Positions 1 to 11,252 are shown, numbered from the stretch's first letter. The stretch is 64,000 nt of DNA from Selaginella moellendorffii (GCF_000143415.4 NW_003314273.1:822222-886221); one strand, 5' to 3'. Notes: generated by a model not told the origin, from the letters alone. Made by a program: numbers and translations.

Positions 1-106
1 GCCAGTCCCAGAGTCCCATTGCTCAATCGTCCACAAGTATCAACTTCGGTACGCTTCGGACCTTTTTCTTTTTCCACTTCTGTCCTGTGTGTTACTGACG
101 CGAGGA

Positions 107-3100
107 ATGCAGGCAGTTGCACGAGCATCAGTCGGACCGACGGAACCTCAAGCGACAAGCTTGAAATGGTTGAATGATGAGAAGGTTTCGGAGAAGGACA
201 GCGAGGGTGACGAAAGTAGCACGAATGGAATGCTCGGTATAGAAGATCATTTGAAAAATATGCTTCCTTCACACCCAAAGCTACACCGGGGACAGTTGGA
301 CAACGGCCTGCGCTATGTCATTCTGCCGAACAAAGTACCTCCAAACCGGTATGATATCCTCTCTAGCTTCTTTATAAGTGATTGGAACTCGTTTTTCCAG
401 ATTTGAAGCTCATATGGAAATGCATGTCGGGTCTGTGGATGAAGAAGAGCACGAGCAAGGCATAGCGCATATGATTGAACACGTTACATTTCTGGGAAGT
501 AAAAAGCGTGAAAAGCTTCTGGGAACTGGTGCCCGTTCTAATGCGTACACCGATTTCCACCACACAGTGTTTCATGTTCATTCACCTGTGACCGCACAGG
601 GAACCAACGAACCCCTTCTTCCTCTTGTGCTTGATGCTCTACACGAGGTTCGCAATCTGTATTCTATATCCGCTTTTTTTTAATCTTTTGTCGTACAGAT
701 TGCTTTCAAACCAAAATTTCTGGCTTCACGAATCGAGAAAGAAAGAAGTGCCGTTCTTTCAGAGTTACAAATGATGAATACAATCGAATACCGAGTAGAC
801 TGCCAGGTATAGTGCGATTAGGCATGCATTTCTTTTTGTCTTATGCTGCTATTGCAGCTTTTGCAACAACTGCACTCGGAAAATCTACTGGGCTACAGGT
901 TTCCCATTGGTTTGGAGGAACAAATCAAACAATGGGATGTTGAAACAATCAAAGCGTTTCATGATAGGTGGTACTTCCCTGCGAATGCAACCTTGTTCAT
1001 AGTTGGCGACATTGGCAGTGTGGGACGAACTATAGAGTTGATTGAGGTCAGTTGATGAAGTTCATATTTTTATAAGCTGACAATGAGGGCATTCGCATTT
1101 GAAGGCGCAATTTGGCTCAACTCCTGCTGGATTGCATCATGCGAACCTGGCTAGTCCGCTAGCTAATATTCTAGCATCCGCTTCACAACAACTACCGAAA
1201 CTTCAAAAAGGATTGGCAGGCCCAACAGCCGTTGATCCTCCTCCTGTTTCATTCTTATCAGCGCCGACAAGAAAGGAAAGGCATGCAATAAGACCTCCTG
1301 TTAAACACAGCTGGTCTTTACCAGGGATAAGCGGAGAAAACAAAGTGCCATACATCTTTCAGCACGAACTTCTTCAGAATTTCTCGCTGAACCTTTTCTG
1401 TAAGGTATGGACTCTCATCAGTATCTTTCCACGCGAGAAGTAACGGCTTGTGTATGATTTCGCAGACACCCATCCAAAGAGTCCAAACTTATTCGGATAT
1501 ACGCGACGTATTGATGAGAAGAATTGTCTTGTCCACATACCAATTTCGAATTAGTACACGCTACAAGGTTTGAAGTAGCAATTTTTGACGAATCGAGCTT
1601 ACTGGTTGTATTGAATCAGAGTGCCAATCCACCTTTCATCAGTATAGAGCTGGATCATAGCGATTCTGGACGAGAAGGATGCACTGTTACTACTCTTGCC
1701 GTCACTGCGGAACCGAAGGATTGGTCCGGAGCGCTCAAAGTTGCTGTCCAGGAGGTCTTGTTCATTGTGCAGTAGAGGAATCTAACATACTAACACATTT
1801 TCCTACAGATTAGCAGATTAAAAGAGCACGGAGTCACTAAAGGAGAGCTGGCAAGATATTTGAATGCTCTTCTAAAAGACAGTGAACATTTGGCAGCCAT
1901 GATTGACAGCGTTCCATCAATTGACAATCTGGACTTTATCATGGAAAGTGATGCAGTTGGACATACTGTTATGGATCAACAGCAGGGTTATGAAGCGCTG
2001 CTCGCTGTGGCTGATAGCGTGACTCTTGAAGACGTAAGACTTCTCTCCTCTAATTTTGTTTCTCACTCGTGTTTCGTCCAGGTGCATGCCACGGCGAAGT
2101 CCATGCTCCAATATGTTGCAGACTTTGGAGATTCAAATGCACCTGTACCTGCTGCAATTGTGGCCTGTGTTCCGAAGTCGCTACACGAAAATGGCCGAGG
2201 GGACATTGAGTTTAAAATAACCCCGGATGAAATTGTGGAATCTATCAAATCCGGTTTAAGTGAGCCATTGGCACCTGAAGCAGAGGTAATGTATCTTGAT
2301 CATCTCCAGTAAATTAGTCAACACGTCGCTTGTTTGTTTTGCAGTTTGATGTCCCGGACGAGCTGGTATCAGCTGCAGAGCTATCGACGCTTAAAATGCA
2401 AAGAAAGCCATGCTTCGTTCCCGTTACAGATGGTGGAACACTTTTGAAGATCGTCAACGAGCAGACAGGGATTGTCATGCGACGGCTATCAAATGGAATG
2501 CGTGTCAATTACAAGGTATTTTTTTGCTTGATTTCAAGGCGTAAGCCGTTTAACACCACCATTGCAACAGATTACTCAGAACGAGGCTAAAGGTGGTGTG
2601 ATGAGATTAGTTGTCGCAGGCGGTAGAGCTCGTGAAACTTCAGATGCAAGTGGAGCTGTTGCAGTCGGCGTTCGAACCTTCAGTGAAGGCGGTGTCGTGG
2701 GTGGATATTCAAGAGAACAGGCATGTATTGCTATAGACGACATCCGGATATATTAACACGCCTTGGTGTTGATTATACAGGTGGAGTTGTTCTGCGTTAC
2801 TAAACTCATAAATTGCGTGTTAGAGGCGGACGAGGAGTTCATGTGCATGGACTTCCATTTTACAATGCGTGATGGAGGAATGAAAGCAGCGTTCCAACTT
2901 CTTCATCTTGTCATGGAGGTAACAGTACGTTGTAACAGGTTTTTCCGTTTGAGACATGAAAAGTTTTCTTTCTGTGCAGCGGAATGTTTGGCTAGAGGAC
3001 GCTTTGGACAGGGCAAAGCAATTGTACATGTCGCATTTCCGGGCTATGCCTAAGAGCCTAGAGCGAGCAACGGCTTACAAACTTATGTGTGCGATGTTTG

Positions 3101-4682
3101 ATGGAGACGAGAGATTGCTCGAGCCTAATCCCTCAGCCATCGAGAAGTTGACACTGCCAGTTGTAAGAGAAGCCGTGATGAAGCAACTGGTGACGGGCAA
3201 TATGGAGGTAAGTGGCCTGTATCTTTCCCGCAAAGACTTAAATTGTTTTGTGAAACAGCTATGCATCGTTGGGGATTTCTCAGAGCATGACATCGAAACA
3301 TGTATATTGGATTATCTGGGGACAGTTGCGCCAGAAAAGGACGTGCCTGCGAGGAAAGAAATCGAAGCCAAAGAGAAGCCAGTTGTTATCAATCCGTCTC
3401 CTAAACCTGAAGTCTGCAATCAAAAGGTCTGTGCTATATTTCCTGTACTTTCTGTAGAATGACGTGCCTAAGCCGTGCTTTGTTTCTTATCAGCTCTTTT
3501 TGAAGGACACTGATGAAAGGGCATGCGCTTACGTCGCTGGGCCAGCACCAAATCGATGGGGCTATACAGTAGATGGTCTCGATCTCAACGTTCTTGTGGA
3601 ACCCGTCCCGAAGAACTTAACAGGTAATTCCGTTCTTTTCTGAACCATTGTCAAAGAGCTCTTTGGATCCAGAACAACAAGCCCGTGCTTTGGCTCCCCC
3701 GGGTGTTGAAGTGATACAAAAGCCCGGGGAGACTGGATCGTTTTGGAAAAGGCCTCGACACCCGCTTTATGGATCTGTTGCTATGACGTTGTTGGCCGAA
3801 ATCATAAATGCCAGGTATCGTCCTTCTTTCCAGCCGCAGTCACTCACAGCAGCTCTTGTGTTGCAGGTTGTTTACCAATGTCAGAGACGCTCTTGGACTG
3901 ACTTACGACGTATCGTTTGAGTTCCGTCTGTTCGACCGTTTGAAAGGTGGCTGGTTTGTGATTTCCGTGACTTCGACACCGACCAAGGTTTTGATTTCCG
4001 TGCTCGTTATGTACACACCTGATCATTCCTGTTGAACTGCTGTCCAGATCCAACGTGCTGTTGAAGCCTCGATAAACGTTTTGAAGGGACTCCACTCGAA
4101 TCAAATCACTCAACGTGAATTAGACAGAGTAAGGCAATTTTTCCTTGGGTCGTGCACAGGCTCACAAGCTAATTCCAGGCGAAGAGGATTTTGATGATGA
4201 GACACGAATCGGATTGCAAGGATAACAAGTACTGGCTGGGGCTGATCACGCATTTGCAAGCTCCGAGTGTTGGTAGAAAGGTAAGAAAAGCAGCAAATGA
4301 TATTTTATTTAGATGACATCTCATCTTTCTCGTATTATTTCTTTCAGAACGTCAGCTGCATCAGAGACCTCGCTTACCTCTACGAGCTGGCCACAATCGA
4401 TGACGTCTACAATGCGTACAAGTTCTTGGGGCTCGACGAGAAAAGCGTGTACACGTGCATTGGTGTCGCCGGTACCGATACGGATGGTGGAGGAGGCGAC
4501 AGTGCTTTGACGCTGGAAGAAGACACCGGTACAGTGATAATGCCCTCACTTTTCTGTTTGTATTTCCTTGCTTCTCGTGCTCTCTACTAAGACTGGTTGC
4601 AGTGGAAGAACTACCAGTTGCGTTGCCTGGCTCGCATTTCCAAGGACGAGGCATGTCGACGATGACTCGGCCAACAACGTGA
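107..4682 (+). CDS. SPP: Chloroplast stromal processing peptidase (M16 zinc protease), 5' end probably outside the window
   Basis: Stromal metalloprotease that removes transit peptides from imported chloroplast precursors. I see 21 exons: up to 348, 401-647, 699-806, 858-1046, 1105-1404, 1466-1567, 1620-1754, 1809-2033, 2082-2285, 2345-2515, 2571-2720, 2781-2918, 2980-3207, 3259-3426, 3494-3623, 3673-3814, 3867-3987, 4048-4128, 4179-4280, 4348-4528, 4603-4682. The joined frame reads like plant SPP from end to end: the inverted zinc motif HMIEH at 468-482, then LGTGARSNAYTDFHHTVFH, later LDHSDSGREGCTVTTL, and a C-terminus ending STMTRPTT. Most introns are phase 0 and about 50 bp. The first in-frame ATG is at 107, but a good acceptor (GAATGCAG) ends at 112. 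Plant SPPs have a long transit region, so upstream exons probably lie outside. The intron after 2720 starts with GC. Family certain; N-terminus unknown. Confidence 0.94.
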
Positions 4683-5959
4683 TCATCCTTTCGCTGGGAG
4701 AGAGCTCTTGGGTAACACCAAACAGCGAAAATCTCCCGCAACACCGTTTACGCATTACTGGAAGGTACGTGTGTTGCTTTTCTGCTTTTCCTTTCCTTTG
4801 TTTTTGTTTGAGCTGTAGCTTGACTTGATCTTCCGTCCTTATCAGAGACAGCAGACAGGGAGGGGACTTGTAGACCTCCACTTTTCCGAAAAGCCGAGCT
4901 GTTGTTACACCAGATGTACTTATAAGCTGCCGCATCGCTGATTGATTCACACACTCAAACACAGAGAGAGAGACACACTGTAGACACACAGACGAGGACC
5001 TCACGCAAGTTAATGGCTAGAGTCTGGATGGACAAAGCATATTGACAAAGTCGTTAAAAAAAGGAAGAAGAAAGATCTGGCTTTGAGAGGTAACCATCTC
5101 TGAGATGCTCGTCCCCTCTAACTTGACAGGGATAATTCGCTTGCCGCCATTAGAGGTGATGCCTTTCGATAAACTCATGGAAAGAAAATGCTTGTTAAGT
5201 CAAAACCAGCGAATCTTCCAAGCTCGCCAGCGATTCCCCGGTCGCCCAAAAAGGCCACGGACAAGCGCAGACCCCACTCACCACTAGCGAGCTTTGTTCC
5301 ATATATTTTATCTCTCTCTCCCTGTGTGTGTGTGTGGGGGCTTTTCAGGCTTGGATCAAACTCTATAGTTTTTAAGCGAAGAAACTCCCACTCCCAGCGA
5401 GAAGTTTTTGATGTTATTGTTGCATTGCAAAGCGTGCCAGAGATCCAATCAAAGCGATTTGACTTAAGCAAACTGGAGTGACAGGGTCAAGAAGTTTTTT
5501 TTTTAAAGCTGGGCTTGGTTTAGTTTAAAGCGAAAGCATGCAGCTATGGAAGCGGTCGGTCGCATTGCTCATCACGCGTCGGCGCGATAACACAGGAAAG
5601 ATGCGCCCGCGAATATGCTGGCTCCAATGTTTTGCCTAATCAATCACCATACTCAATGACTCGAATCAGCACTCACGAAGACACCACTGACAGTCATGTT
5701 TCAATCAATCACACTTCTCCTCCTCCGTTAAAACGAAGGCTTTTCTTCTTCTAACGAAGGTAGCCTAAGCATTTGTTTTTCCAGTGTCCTTGTGCTTTGC
5801 TTGTGGAGGAAAGAAGAATTCCAGAAAGAAAGAAGCTTTTGGCTTTGTTATGTTTTGGAGAGCGATCGCCTCCCCTCCCCCCTCTCACTCTCTCACTTTC
5901 TCTTTGTCTCTTCTCTCCCCCTCGATCCACCAAATTGGCCGAAATTAAGAGAGTGGAAG
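4683..5959. other. SPP 3' region and intergenic sequence upstream of the CLE gene
   Basis: No convincing coding frame is seen. The first few hundred bases are probably the SPP 3' UTR. A GT-rich run lies at 5325-5340. A strongly pyrimidine-rich stretch at about 5870-5935 (CT repeats) directly precedes the CLE start and probably belongs to its promoter or 5' UTR. Short open frames here have no recognisable product. Confidence 0.5.
5850..5948 (+). promoter_or_regulatory. Possible upstream ORF in the CLE 5' leader
   Basis: An ATG at 5850 opens a 32-codon frame that ends in TAA at 5946-5948, 11 bases before the CLE start codon and in a different frame. It runs through the CT-rich tract. If the transcript starts upstream of 5850 this uORF would limit CLE translation. 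The transcription start is not known, so this is only a possibility. Confidence 0.25.
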
Positions 5960-6211
5960 ATGGTTCCTCGCCCTCCCAATGCAGCTATTCTCCTCTTCCT
6001 CGCGCTCGCGCTGATTCTCGCCGCTTCCGCCGCTCGCATTCCTCGTTTGCCCGCGAATTCTCCCTCGCCCAATTCCGGCGCGCGCAAGTCGAGCGGGGCT
6101 CCGCTGTCCAATGCGCTGCGCATCCCGCCACCGATCGATCCCGCCTCGTCGGTCTTTGGTGCGTCCAAGCGGCTGGCACCCACGGGTCCAAACCCACTCC
6201 ACAACAGGTAG
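5960..6211 (+). CDS. CLE (CLAVATA3/ESR-related) signalling peptide precursor
   Basis: An 83-residue single-exon precursor. Residues 7-25 are a hydrophobic signal sequence (ILLFLALALILAASA), followed by a variable Pro/Ser-rich spacer. Residues 71-82 form a CLE dodecapeptide, RLAPTGPNPLHN, with one Arg after it. This is close to the R-type CLE family (RLVPSGPNPLHN in Arabidopsis CLE9/10), in which the 12-mer is excised, its prolines are hydroxylated, and it is perceived outside the cell by CLV1/BAM-type receptor kinases. The conserved Arg1, Pro4, Gly6, Pro7, Pro9, Leu10, His11 and Asn12 are all present. I chose the ATG at 5960 because the signal peptide follows it directly. The length is typical for the family. 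Which receptor it uses cannot be told from sequence. Confidence 0.92.
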   Translation: MVPRPPNAAILLFLALALILAASAARIPRLPANSPSPNSGARKSSGAPLSNALRIPPPIDPASSVFGASKRLAPTGPNPLHNR

Positions 6212-6932
6212 CGCGCGCGCGCGAGGGAGAGACGAGCCTTTAGCAGAGCTTTCTCCAATTCTCATGCAGACAAAATGCCGGGGAGGAAGAAGAGGGGTGC
6301 ATTCCATCTCACGCGCGCGCGCGGGATCGCGAGGACACATACTCTTGCTCGCCTCGATCATCAGAGAGATCTATCCAAAATCTAAGAGATCAAGAGTGAT
6401 CTCTTGGTTGATTTTATTTGTTTGCATCTTCCAAAAGGCTACGAGGAAAAGATCCTACAAGCTTTTGGCGCTACTCAAGCTTGGAGCTGTGGTTTTGTTT
6501 GTCCTCTTCTTCTTCGCAAGTAGATCGTCGTCAAGCGTGGGAGTATATCAAGGGAAAAAAATCCCATCCAGTGTATGATTGATTGATTTGGTATTGATGG
6601 TTCTGTGCAACCATTGTTTTTGTGCTATCCTCTCTAATCGATCGATCGATCAGAATAGTTTGCACGCGCCAGGACATTATAGAAATCAATCAAAACCCGA
6701 CCTTCTAGAAACACCATAGGAATTTGATATATCAAAGGAGAGCGAGAGCTCAGCTTTAAGTCGCATTCTTTCCACCACCCTTTGCCGCTACAACAAGTTT
6801 TCGAAAAGTTGGCGCTCTCAAAGCTTGCAAAAATTAAAGAGAAAGCTTCCGGGTCAGTTAGTGGCATTCCAGAGCGAGGATCCATCCAACGGCCCCGATG
6901 AGTTTCTCTCTCGTAGCTTTGTTCTTCGTCCT
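6212..6932. other. CLE 3' region and convergent intergenic gap
   Basis: It begins with a (GC)n dinucleotide run right after the CLE stop and then becomes AT-richer, with a GATCGATC run near 6638-6651. It is the shared 3' space of two convergent genes. No coding frame or RNA gene is recognised. Confidence 0.5.
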
Positions 6933-7880
6933 TTAGTTCTTGGATGGTGAAGCTCGCTTGAGCATCTTGGCCACGTCTCTGGTTTGCTTGCGGATGATCT
7001 GGAGCTGGCTGACGAGCTTGGTTCGATCGGGAGAGCTCTTCTGGGACTCGACGTCCTTGGTCATTCGATCGAGCAGCTCGAAGAAATAGCTGCCTTCGTG
7101 GAGGTATGCGTGGTTCTCGGAGATAGTTTGCTGCCGCTCGGCCGAGCTGTTGTCCCTTAGAAGCTGTGACAGCGAAGAAAGGAGAGGTTTAATCCTCGGA
7201 ACAATGCTCGCTCGGTCGAGAGAAAGTTTAAGAAATCGAGAAACTTTGCTTAACTTTGTTGAAGAGCCGGATCTCCGGGCGTAGTGTCTTGTCCTTGGCT
7301 GCCATGGCTGCTTTCAAGGCATTCTCGACTTGATTTACCACTTCTACATTGGCTTCTTTCTTTGCCTGCGAGAAAGAATGGAGAAAACTATGAAGCCATG
7401 GCGAGTGAAAGGAAAAACTTTGATCATACCATCGATAGATATGTTGATGCAATGTAGAAGAACTCCTCGTTTAAGTTGTCCACGAGTTCTTCCGCTCGCT
7501 TCTCTTTCTCGGCCGACTTGAGAATCTCCGCTAGAACCTCGGTTGCCTGGAGCTGGAATTTTCTCGACTCCTCGATTTTTTTATCTAGAATTGTTCCAAC
7601 ACCAAAAAATCTCACACGAAGAACACTAGGAGGAGGGAGCAACCGAACCTTGTTGATCCTTCTCGCTCGCCTTGCAGACGCCGCAATAGCGCTTGCTGGA
7701 TCGCTGCTGGATCGCCCCGACACGAACAACCGAAGGGATTCCTGAAATCCAATCATCCATCAGTGGAAATCGCAATGCAGGAAGCTACGACGGGACGATC
7801 TCACCAGGAGGAGGAAATCGAGGAGGAAATGGAGTTGGAGCTGCGGCGAAATCCGGCACTGCCACTCCCGCCCGCGCCAT
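6933..7880 (-). CDS. Small helical plant protein, probably organelle-targeted, unidentified
   Basis: Five exons on the minus strand (7805-7880, 7649-7741, 7430-7584, 7255-7365, 6933-7163) join in frame to 221 residues, and all four introns have GT-AG ends. The N-terminus is Pro/Ala/Arg-rich with few acidic residues, like a transit peptide, and is followed by a CGVC pair at about residue 45. The rest is charged and helical, with likely coiled-coil stretches (around EILKSAEKEKRAEELVDNL and VENALKAAMAAKD) and a conserved-looking LRPEIRLFNKLLRD segment. It ends in a Lys/Arg-rich tail. I do not recognise the family with confidence. It is head-to-head with the next gene, 54 bp apart. Confidence 0.72.
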
Positions 7881-7934
7881 CGCGTTATCCAAAATCCCAG
7901 CAGCTATGGTGGCATTTTTAGGGTTCTTCGCCAC
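7881..7934. promoter_or_regulatory. Compact divergent promoter between two start codons
   Basis: Only 54 bp separate the two opposed ATGs (7880 on minus, 7935 on plus). Both 5' leaders and the promoter elements must therefore fit in or overlap the coding regions. The stretch holds TTTAGGGTTCTTCG, resembling the AGGGTT telo-box common upstream of plant housekeeping genes. Confidence 0.45.
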
Positions 7935-8411
7935 ATGGAGTCCGCGATTTCCCGCTCGCTCCAATCGCTGCCAATCTCCAGCAATCGCTTCAAGCTCTCG
8001 AATCCCCGCGGCATTCGCTCTACCAGATTGAGCAAGGCGCCGGCGGCAGCTAACAATCCCGAGACTTTCCTGTCCGCGGAAGAGGCCGGATTGATCGAAA
8101 TGTCGGGGCTGGGCATTCACGAGCGCTTCCTCGCTCGCCTCACGGTAAATTCTCCCTTTCTCCTCCCTGCGCGCGTTCTTGGCGAGGGAAAATCTCGCGA
8201 TCTTTCATCCTCTCTACCTTCCATGACTGGGCCTATCATGTTTTGCAAGGTTTCTTCGTTGAATTTGCTCAAGGTGATAGCCAAACAAGAAGGGCGATCG
8301 ATGGAGAGCCTCAACGCGGGAATTATCTGCGACTGGTTTGTCAAAGACAAAGCCAAAGGGATGGAATCCGCCACCCTCAAGTGGGGGGAAGAGGAAGACG
8401 CTCTGCCCTAG
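7935..8411 (+). CDS. Small conserved-looking plant protein, unidentified
   Basis: Two exons (7935-8144, 8250-8411) give 123 residues. The N-terminus is Ser/Arg-rich with no early acidic run, suggesting plastid or mitochondrial targeting. Then come GLGIHERFLARLT and, after the intron, VSSLNLLKVIAKQEGRSM, NAGIICDWFVKDK and an acidic end. The 105-bp intron has no stop and is a multiple of three, so retention would give a 158-residue form. I favour splicing because the intron-encoded residues are low-complexity and the joined sequence reads as one amphipathic helical domain. Function is unknown. It is divergent with the gene on its left. Confidence 0.62.
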   Translation: MESAISRSLQSLPISSNRFKLSNPRGIRSTRLSKAPAAANNPETFLSAEEAGLIEMSGLGIHERFLARLTVNSPFLLPARVLGEGKSRDLSSSLPSMTGPIMFCKVSSLNLLKVIAKQEGRSMESLNAGIICDWFVKDKAKGMESATLKWGEEEDALP

Positions 8412-9632
8412 ACCGAGGATTCTACCACCTTCCAGAAAACTTTCATGCAAAAGGTGGAATTGCAGAATATGATGACTTTGCTGCCACCGCCGATGCATGC
8501 AAACTTTGCAAAGGTGGTGGAATTTAGAGTTTTGCAGAGCCTTGAATGCAGTGTCGGCGTACAAATATGATGAACTTCCCAAACCTTGATTTGCGTCAGA
8601 TATAATCATACCTAGGTAAAGATTTACGACAACGAAACACACACTTCCCTGTTGCAGTCTGCAGAGCTTCTCACGGGTGTTTCAGTGATCTCACCCAAAA
8701 AAAGAGGTAGAAAAAAAAAAGAAAAAAACTACCCGACGCTACGAGACGGTCATGAGCGAGATGTGTGTGTGTGTGCGAGTGAGCTGGCGGCAATTCTTAC
8801 CACCCGCATTTACTCCACTGGAGATCCGCACAGTCGATCGAATATCACGATCATCTCTCTCTCGATCGATCGACGGGCGTTCCTTTCACGATCGTGATCA
8901 CTCACGACCTCCAAAGCTTTGAAACACCTCCAAGAAGTTTACCAAATCACGGTGGATTATGCTACTACCGCGAAGTTACCATGTTGTCACTGGCACCGCC
9001 AGCCGTGGCAAGGGTCAAAAGGGCAAAAGAGCTTAAAGAACTTATCAAATTGTGTGCATCGGAATGTCAAAGCTTGTATGAAATCAAAACCGTGGAGTTT
9101 TGATCAAAAAGGGCGAGCCCTGTGTTTTTATTCCCGTTATATGTGAGTCCAGGCAGACCAGACCAGCTATGTGCCAGGCAGCACTGCGCATTTAACTTTC
9201 CGACGCGTAGCGATGTGTGTTTTAGTCGTAGATTCGCCCAAGATTCGACGCCGATTCCCTGCTCCTTGAATTCGATCCAATCCCGAGAGTTTCGAGTTTT
9301 TTTGGTTGGAGAGGTGAGAAACGCGTCTGGCAAGCAACCGCGAAGTTACCCGCCGGGGGGACGAAGTAAAGAAGGTTAAATGAGAAAGAATTTTTTTTAC
9401 CCTCTGGTAAAGGCCTGTGCTGTGTCTTGGACGTGTATTTAATGAGCTCACAGGTTTGCTTGTTCTTCGAAAACCTGTGCTACATTGTGGCAGGAGGAGG
9501 AGTGAACGAAAGCCCACAGCAAGCTTTCATTCCCTTCTTTCTCTGTGTGTGTTTGGGATCTCTCCGCTCCTTCATCTGTTTCTTAGACTTGTTGTTCTTG
9601 AGGAAGATCTCTGCAAGTTTAAGTTTTCGATC
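8412..9632. other. Intergenic: 3' region and promoter of the Ole e 1/extensin-like gene
   Basis: No supported gene is seen. There is an A-rich run at 8700-8727, a GT repeat near 8764-8775 and a GATCGATCGATCGA run near 8862. The last 150 bp, with a TCTCTGTGTGTG stretch at about 9538, probably include the leader of the cell-wall protein gene. Short frames here do not resemble known proteins. Confidence 0.45.
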
Positions 9633-11252
9633 ATGGGCTCCAAGGCAATAGCAGCGATGGCGGTGCTCTTGGCCTCGATGCTACTCACGACCTTCGCGGC
9701 CGATGAGCTCTCGACCACCATCGCAGGGAGAGTCTTTTGCGACCAATGCATCGAGGGCCGCTTCACGAAGTTCGGCTCTTTCCTCCAAGGTAGTATATTT
9801 CATCACGTATGATCTCCCGGGCTCTAAATCTCTGCTCTTCTGTGCAATGTAGGTGCCAGAGTTGCCGTCGACTGCAAAGATCGCTCCTCCGCCATTGAGG
9901 CCACCACGAACGCCGCGGGATTCTTCAGCGTTGCGGTGCCCGGCTCCGCCGCGCTTTGCTCCGTGAGGGTCATTAGCAGTCCGCTCGAGGCCTGCGCCAT
10001 CGCCGCGCACACCGAGGAGGAGCTCATTCAGCTGGGCGGGAATAGTCTCGGCACTACCCAATCGCGGATCAAGTACACGGGGCCCTTCAGCTTCAGGCCC
10101 GAGCAGCCGCTGGATTTCTGCACCAAATTCTCGCCCACGTCTCGCCGGCTGTCCGAAGTCCGCCCCGCAACTTACTACGACGCGCCGGTAACTTCGCCAT
10201 CCCCAGTCTACAAGAGTCCGTCTCCCTCGCCGGTATATTCCTCGCCATCCCCGGTGTACAAGAGCCCGTCTCCCTCGCCGGTGTATTCCTCGCCATCGCC
10301 GGTGTACAAGAGCCCGTCACCAGTCTACAAGAGCCCATCGCCGGTGTATTCTTCACCATCTCCCGTTTACAAATCTCCATCTCCAGTCTACAAGAGCCCA
10401 TCGCCGGTATATTCATCGCCATCTCCAGTCTACAAGAGCCCATCTCCATCGCCAGTATATTCCTCGCCATCCCCGGTCTACAAGAGCCCGTCACCGGTGT
10501 ACTCGTCTCCTTCACCAGTTTACAAGAGCCCGTCACCGGTGTACTCGTCTCCTTCACCAGTTTACAAGAGCCCGTCTCCGGTATACTCGTCCCCGTCACC
10601 AGTCTACAAGAGCCCGTCGCCTGTGTACTCGTCCCCGTCACCAGTGTACAAGAGCCCATCGCCGGTGTATTCCTCCCCGTCACCAGTCTACAAGAGCCCA
10701 TCGCCGGTGTATTCCTCCCCGTCACCAGTCTACAAGAGCCCGTCGCCGGTGTATTCCTCCCCGTCACCAGTGTACAAGAGCCCTTCGCCAGTCTACTCAT
10801 CCCCGTCACCAGTCTACAAGAGTCCGTCACCCAGCCCAGTTTACTCGTCCCCAGCTCCAGTTGTGATCCCGGCTCCATCCCCGGTCTATAAATCACCCTC
10901 GCCATCGCCAGTGTATTCATCACCGTCGCCAGTGTATTCATCGCCATCGCCAGTGTATAAAAGCCCGTCTCCATCGCCAGTCTATTCCTCACCATCCCCG
11001 GTTTACAAATCTCCATCTCCGGTTTACTCCTCACCATCCCCGGTTTACAAATCTCCATCGCCGGTCTACTCCTCCCCATCCCCGGTCTACAAATCTCCAT
11101 CGCCGGTCTACTCTTCCCCATCCCCGGTTTACAAATCTCCATCCCCGGTCTACTCCTCCCCATCCCCGGTTTACAAGAGTCCATCGCCGTCGCCGGTTTA
11201 CTCCTCGCCAGCGCCGGTATACAAATCCCCAGTTCCGTCACCTCCATACTGA
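9633..11252 (+). CDS. Secreted cell-wall protein: Ole e 1-like domain plus long SP/VY repeat tail (extensin/AGP hybrid)
   Basis: Two exons (9633-9789, 9853-11252) encode 518 residues. Residues 1-22 are a signal peptide (hydrophobic, ending TTFAA). Residues of about 25-160 match the pollen Ole e 1/extensin domain pattern: IAGRVFCDQC, then VAVDCKD, a beta-rich core and conserved cysteines. From about residue 178 to the end it is almost only alternating SPSPVYKSPSPVYSS units. Secreted Ser-Pro repeats are normally hydroxylated and O-glycosylated, and Tyr in VYK-like motifs can cross-link in the wall. Classic SPPPP extensin blocks are absent, so isolated Hyp would favour arabinogalactan rather than short arabinosides. 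The DNA of the tail is itself a tandem repeat, so its length may vary between individuals or be misassembled. Confidence 0.88.
10189..11247 (+). repeat. Coding tandem repeat (SPSPVY[K/S]S units)
   Basis: Units of about 21-27 bp encode SPSPVYKSP or SPSPVYSSP and form 42-48 bp higher-order pairs of VYK and VYS, about fifty units in all. One interruption (about 10850-10880) reads PAPVVIPAPSP. Neighbouring units share third-base choices in blocks, as expected from recent unequal exchange or slippage. Confidence 0.9.

Noticed and set aside
5773-6361. Long frames on both strands overlapping the CLE gene
   Set aside because: GC-rich shadows. Only the frame with signal peptide plus CLE motif makes biological sense.
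8894-9146. Small frames upstream of the Ole e 1-type gene
   Set aside because: No recognisable domain and no support from neighbouring exons.
10189-11247. CRISPR-like regular repeat
   Set aside because: Units are coding, contiguous and without unique spacers; the genome is a plant nuclear one.
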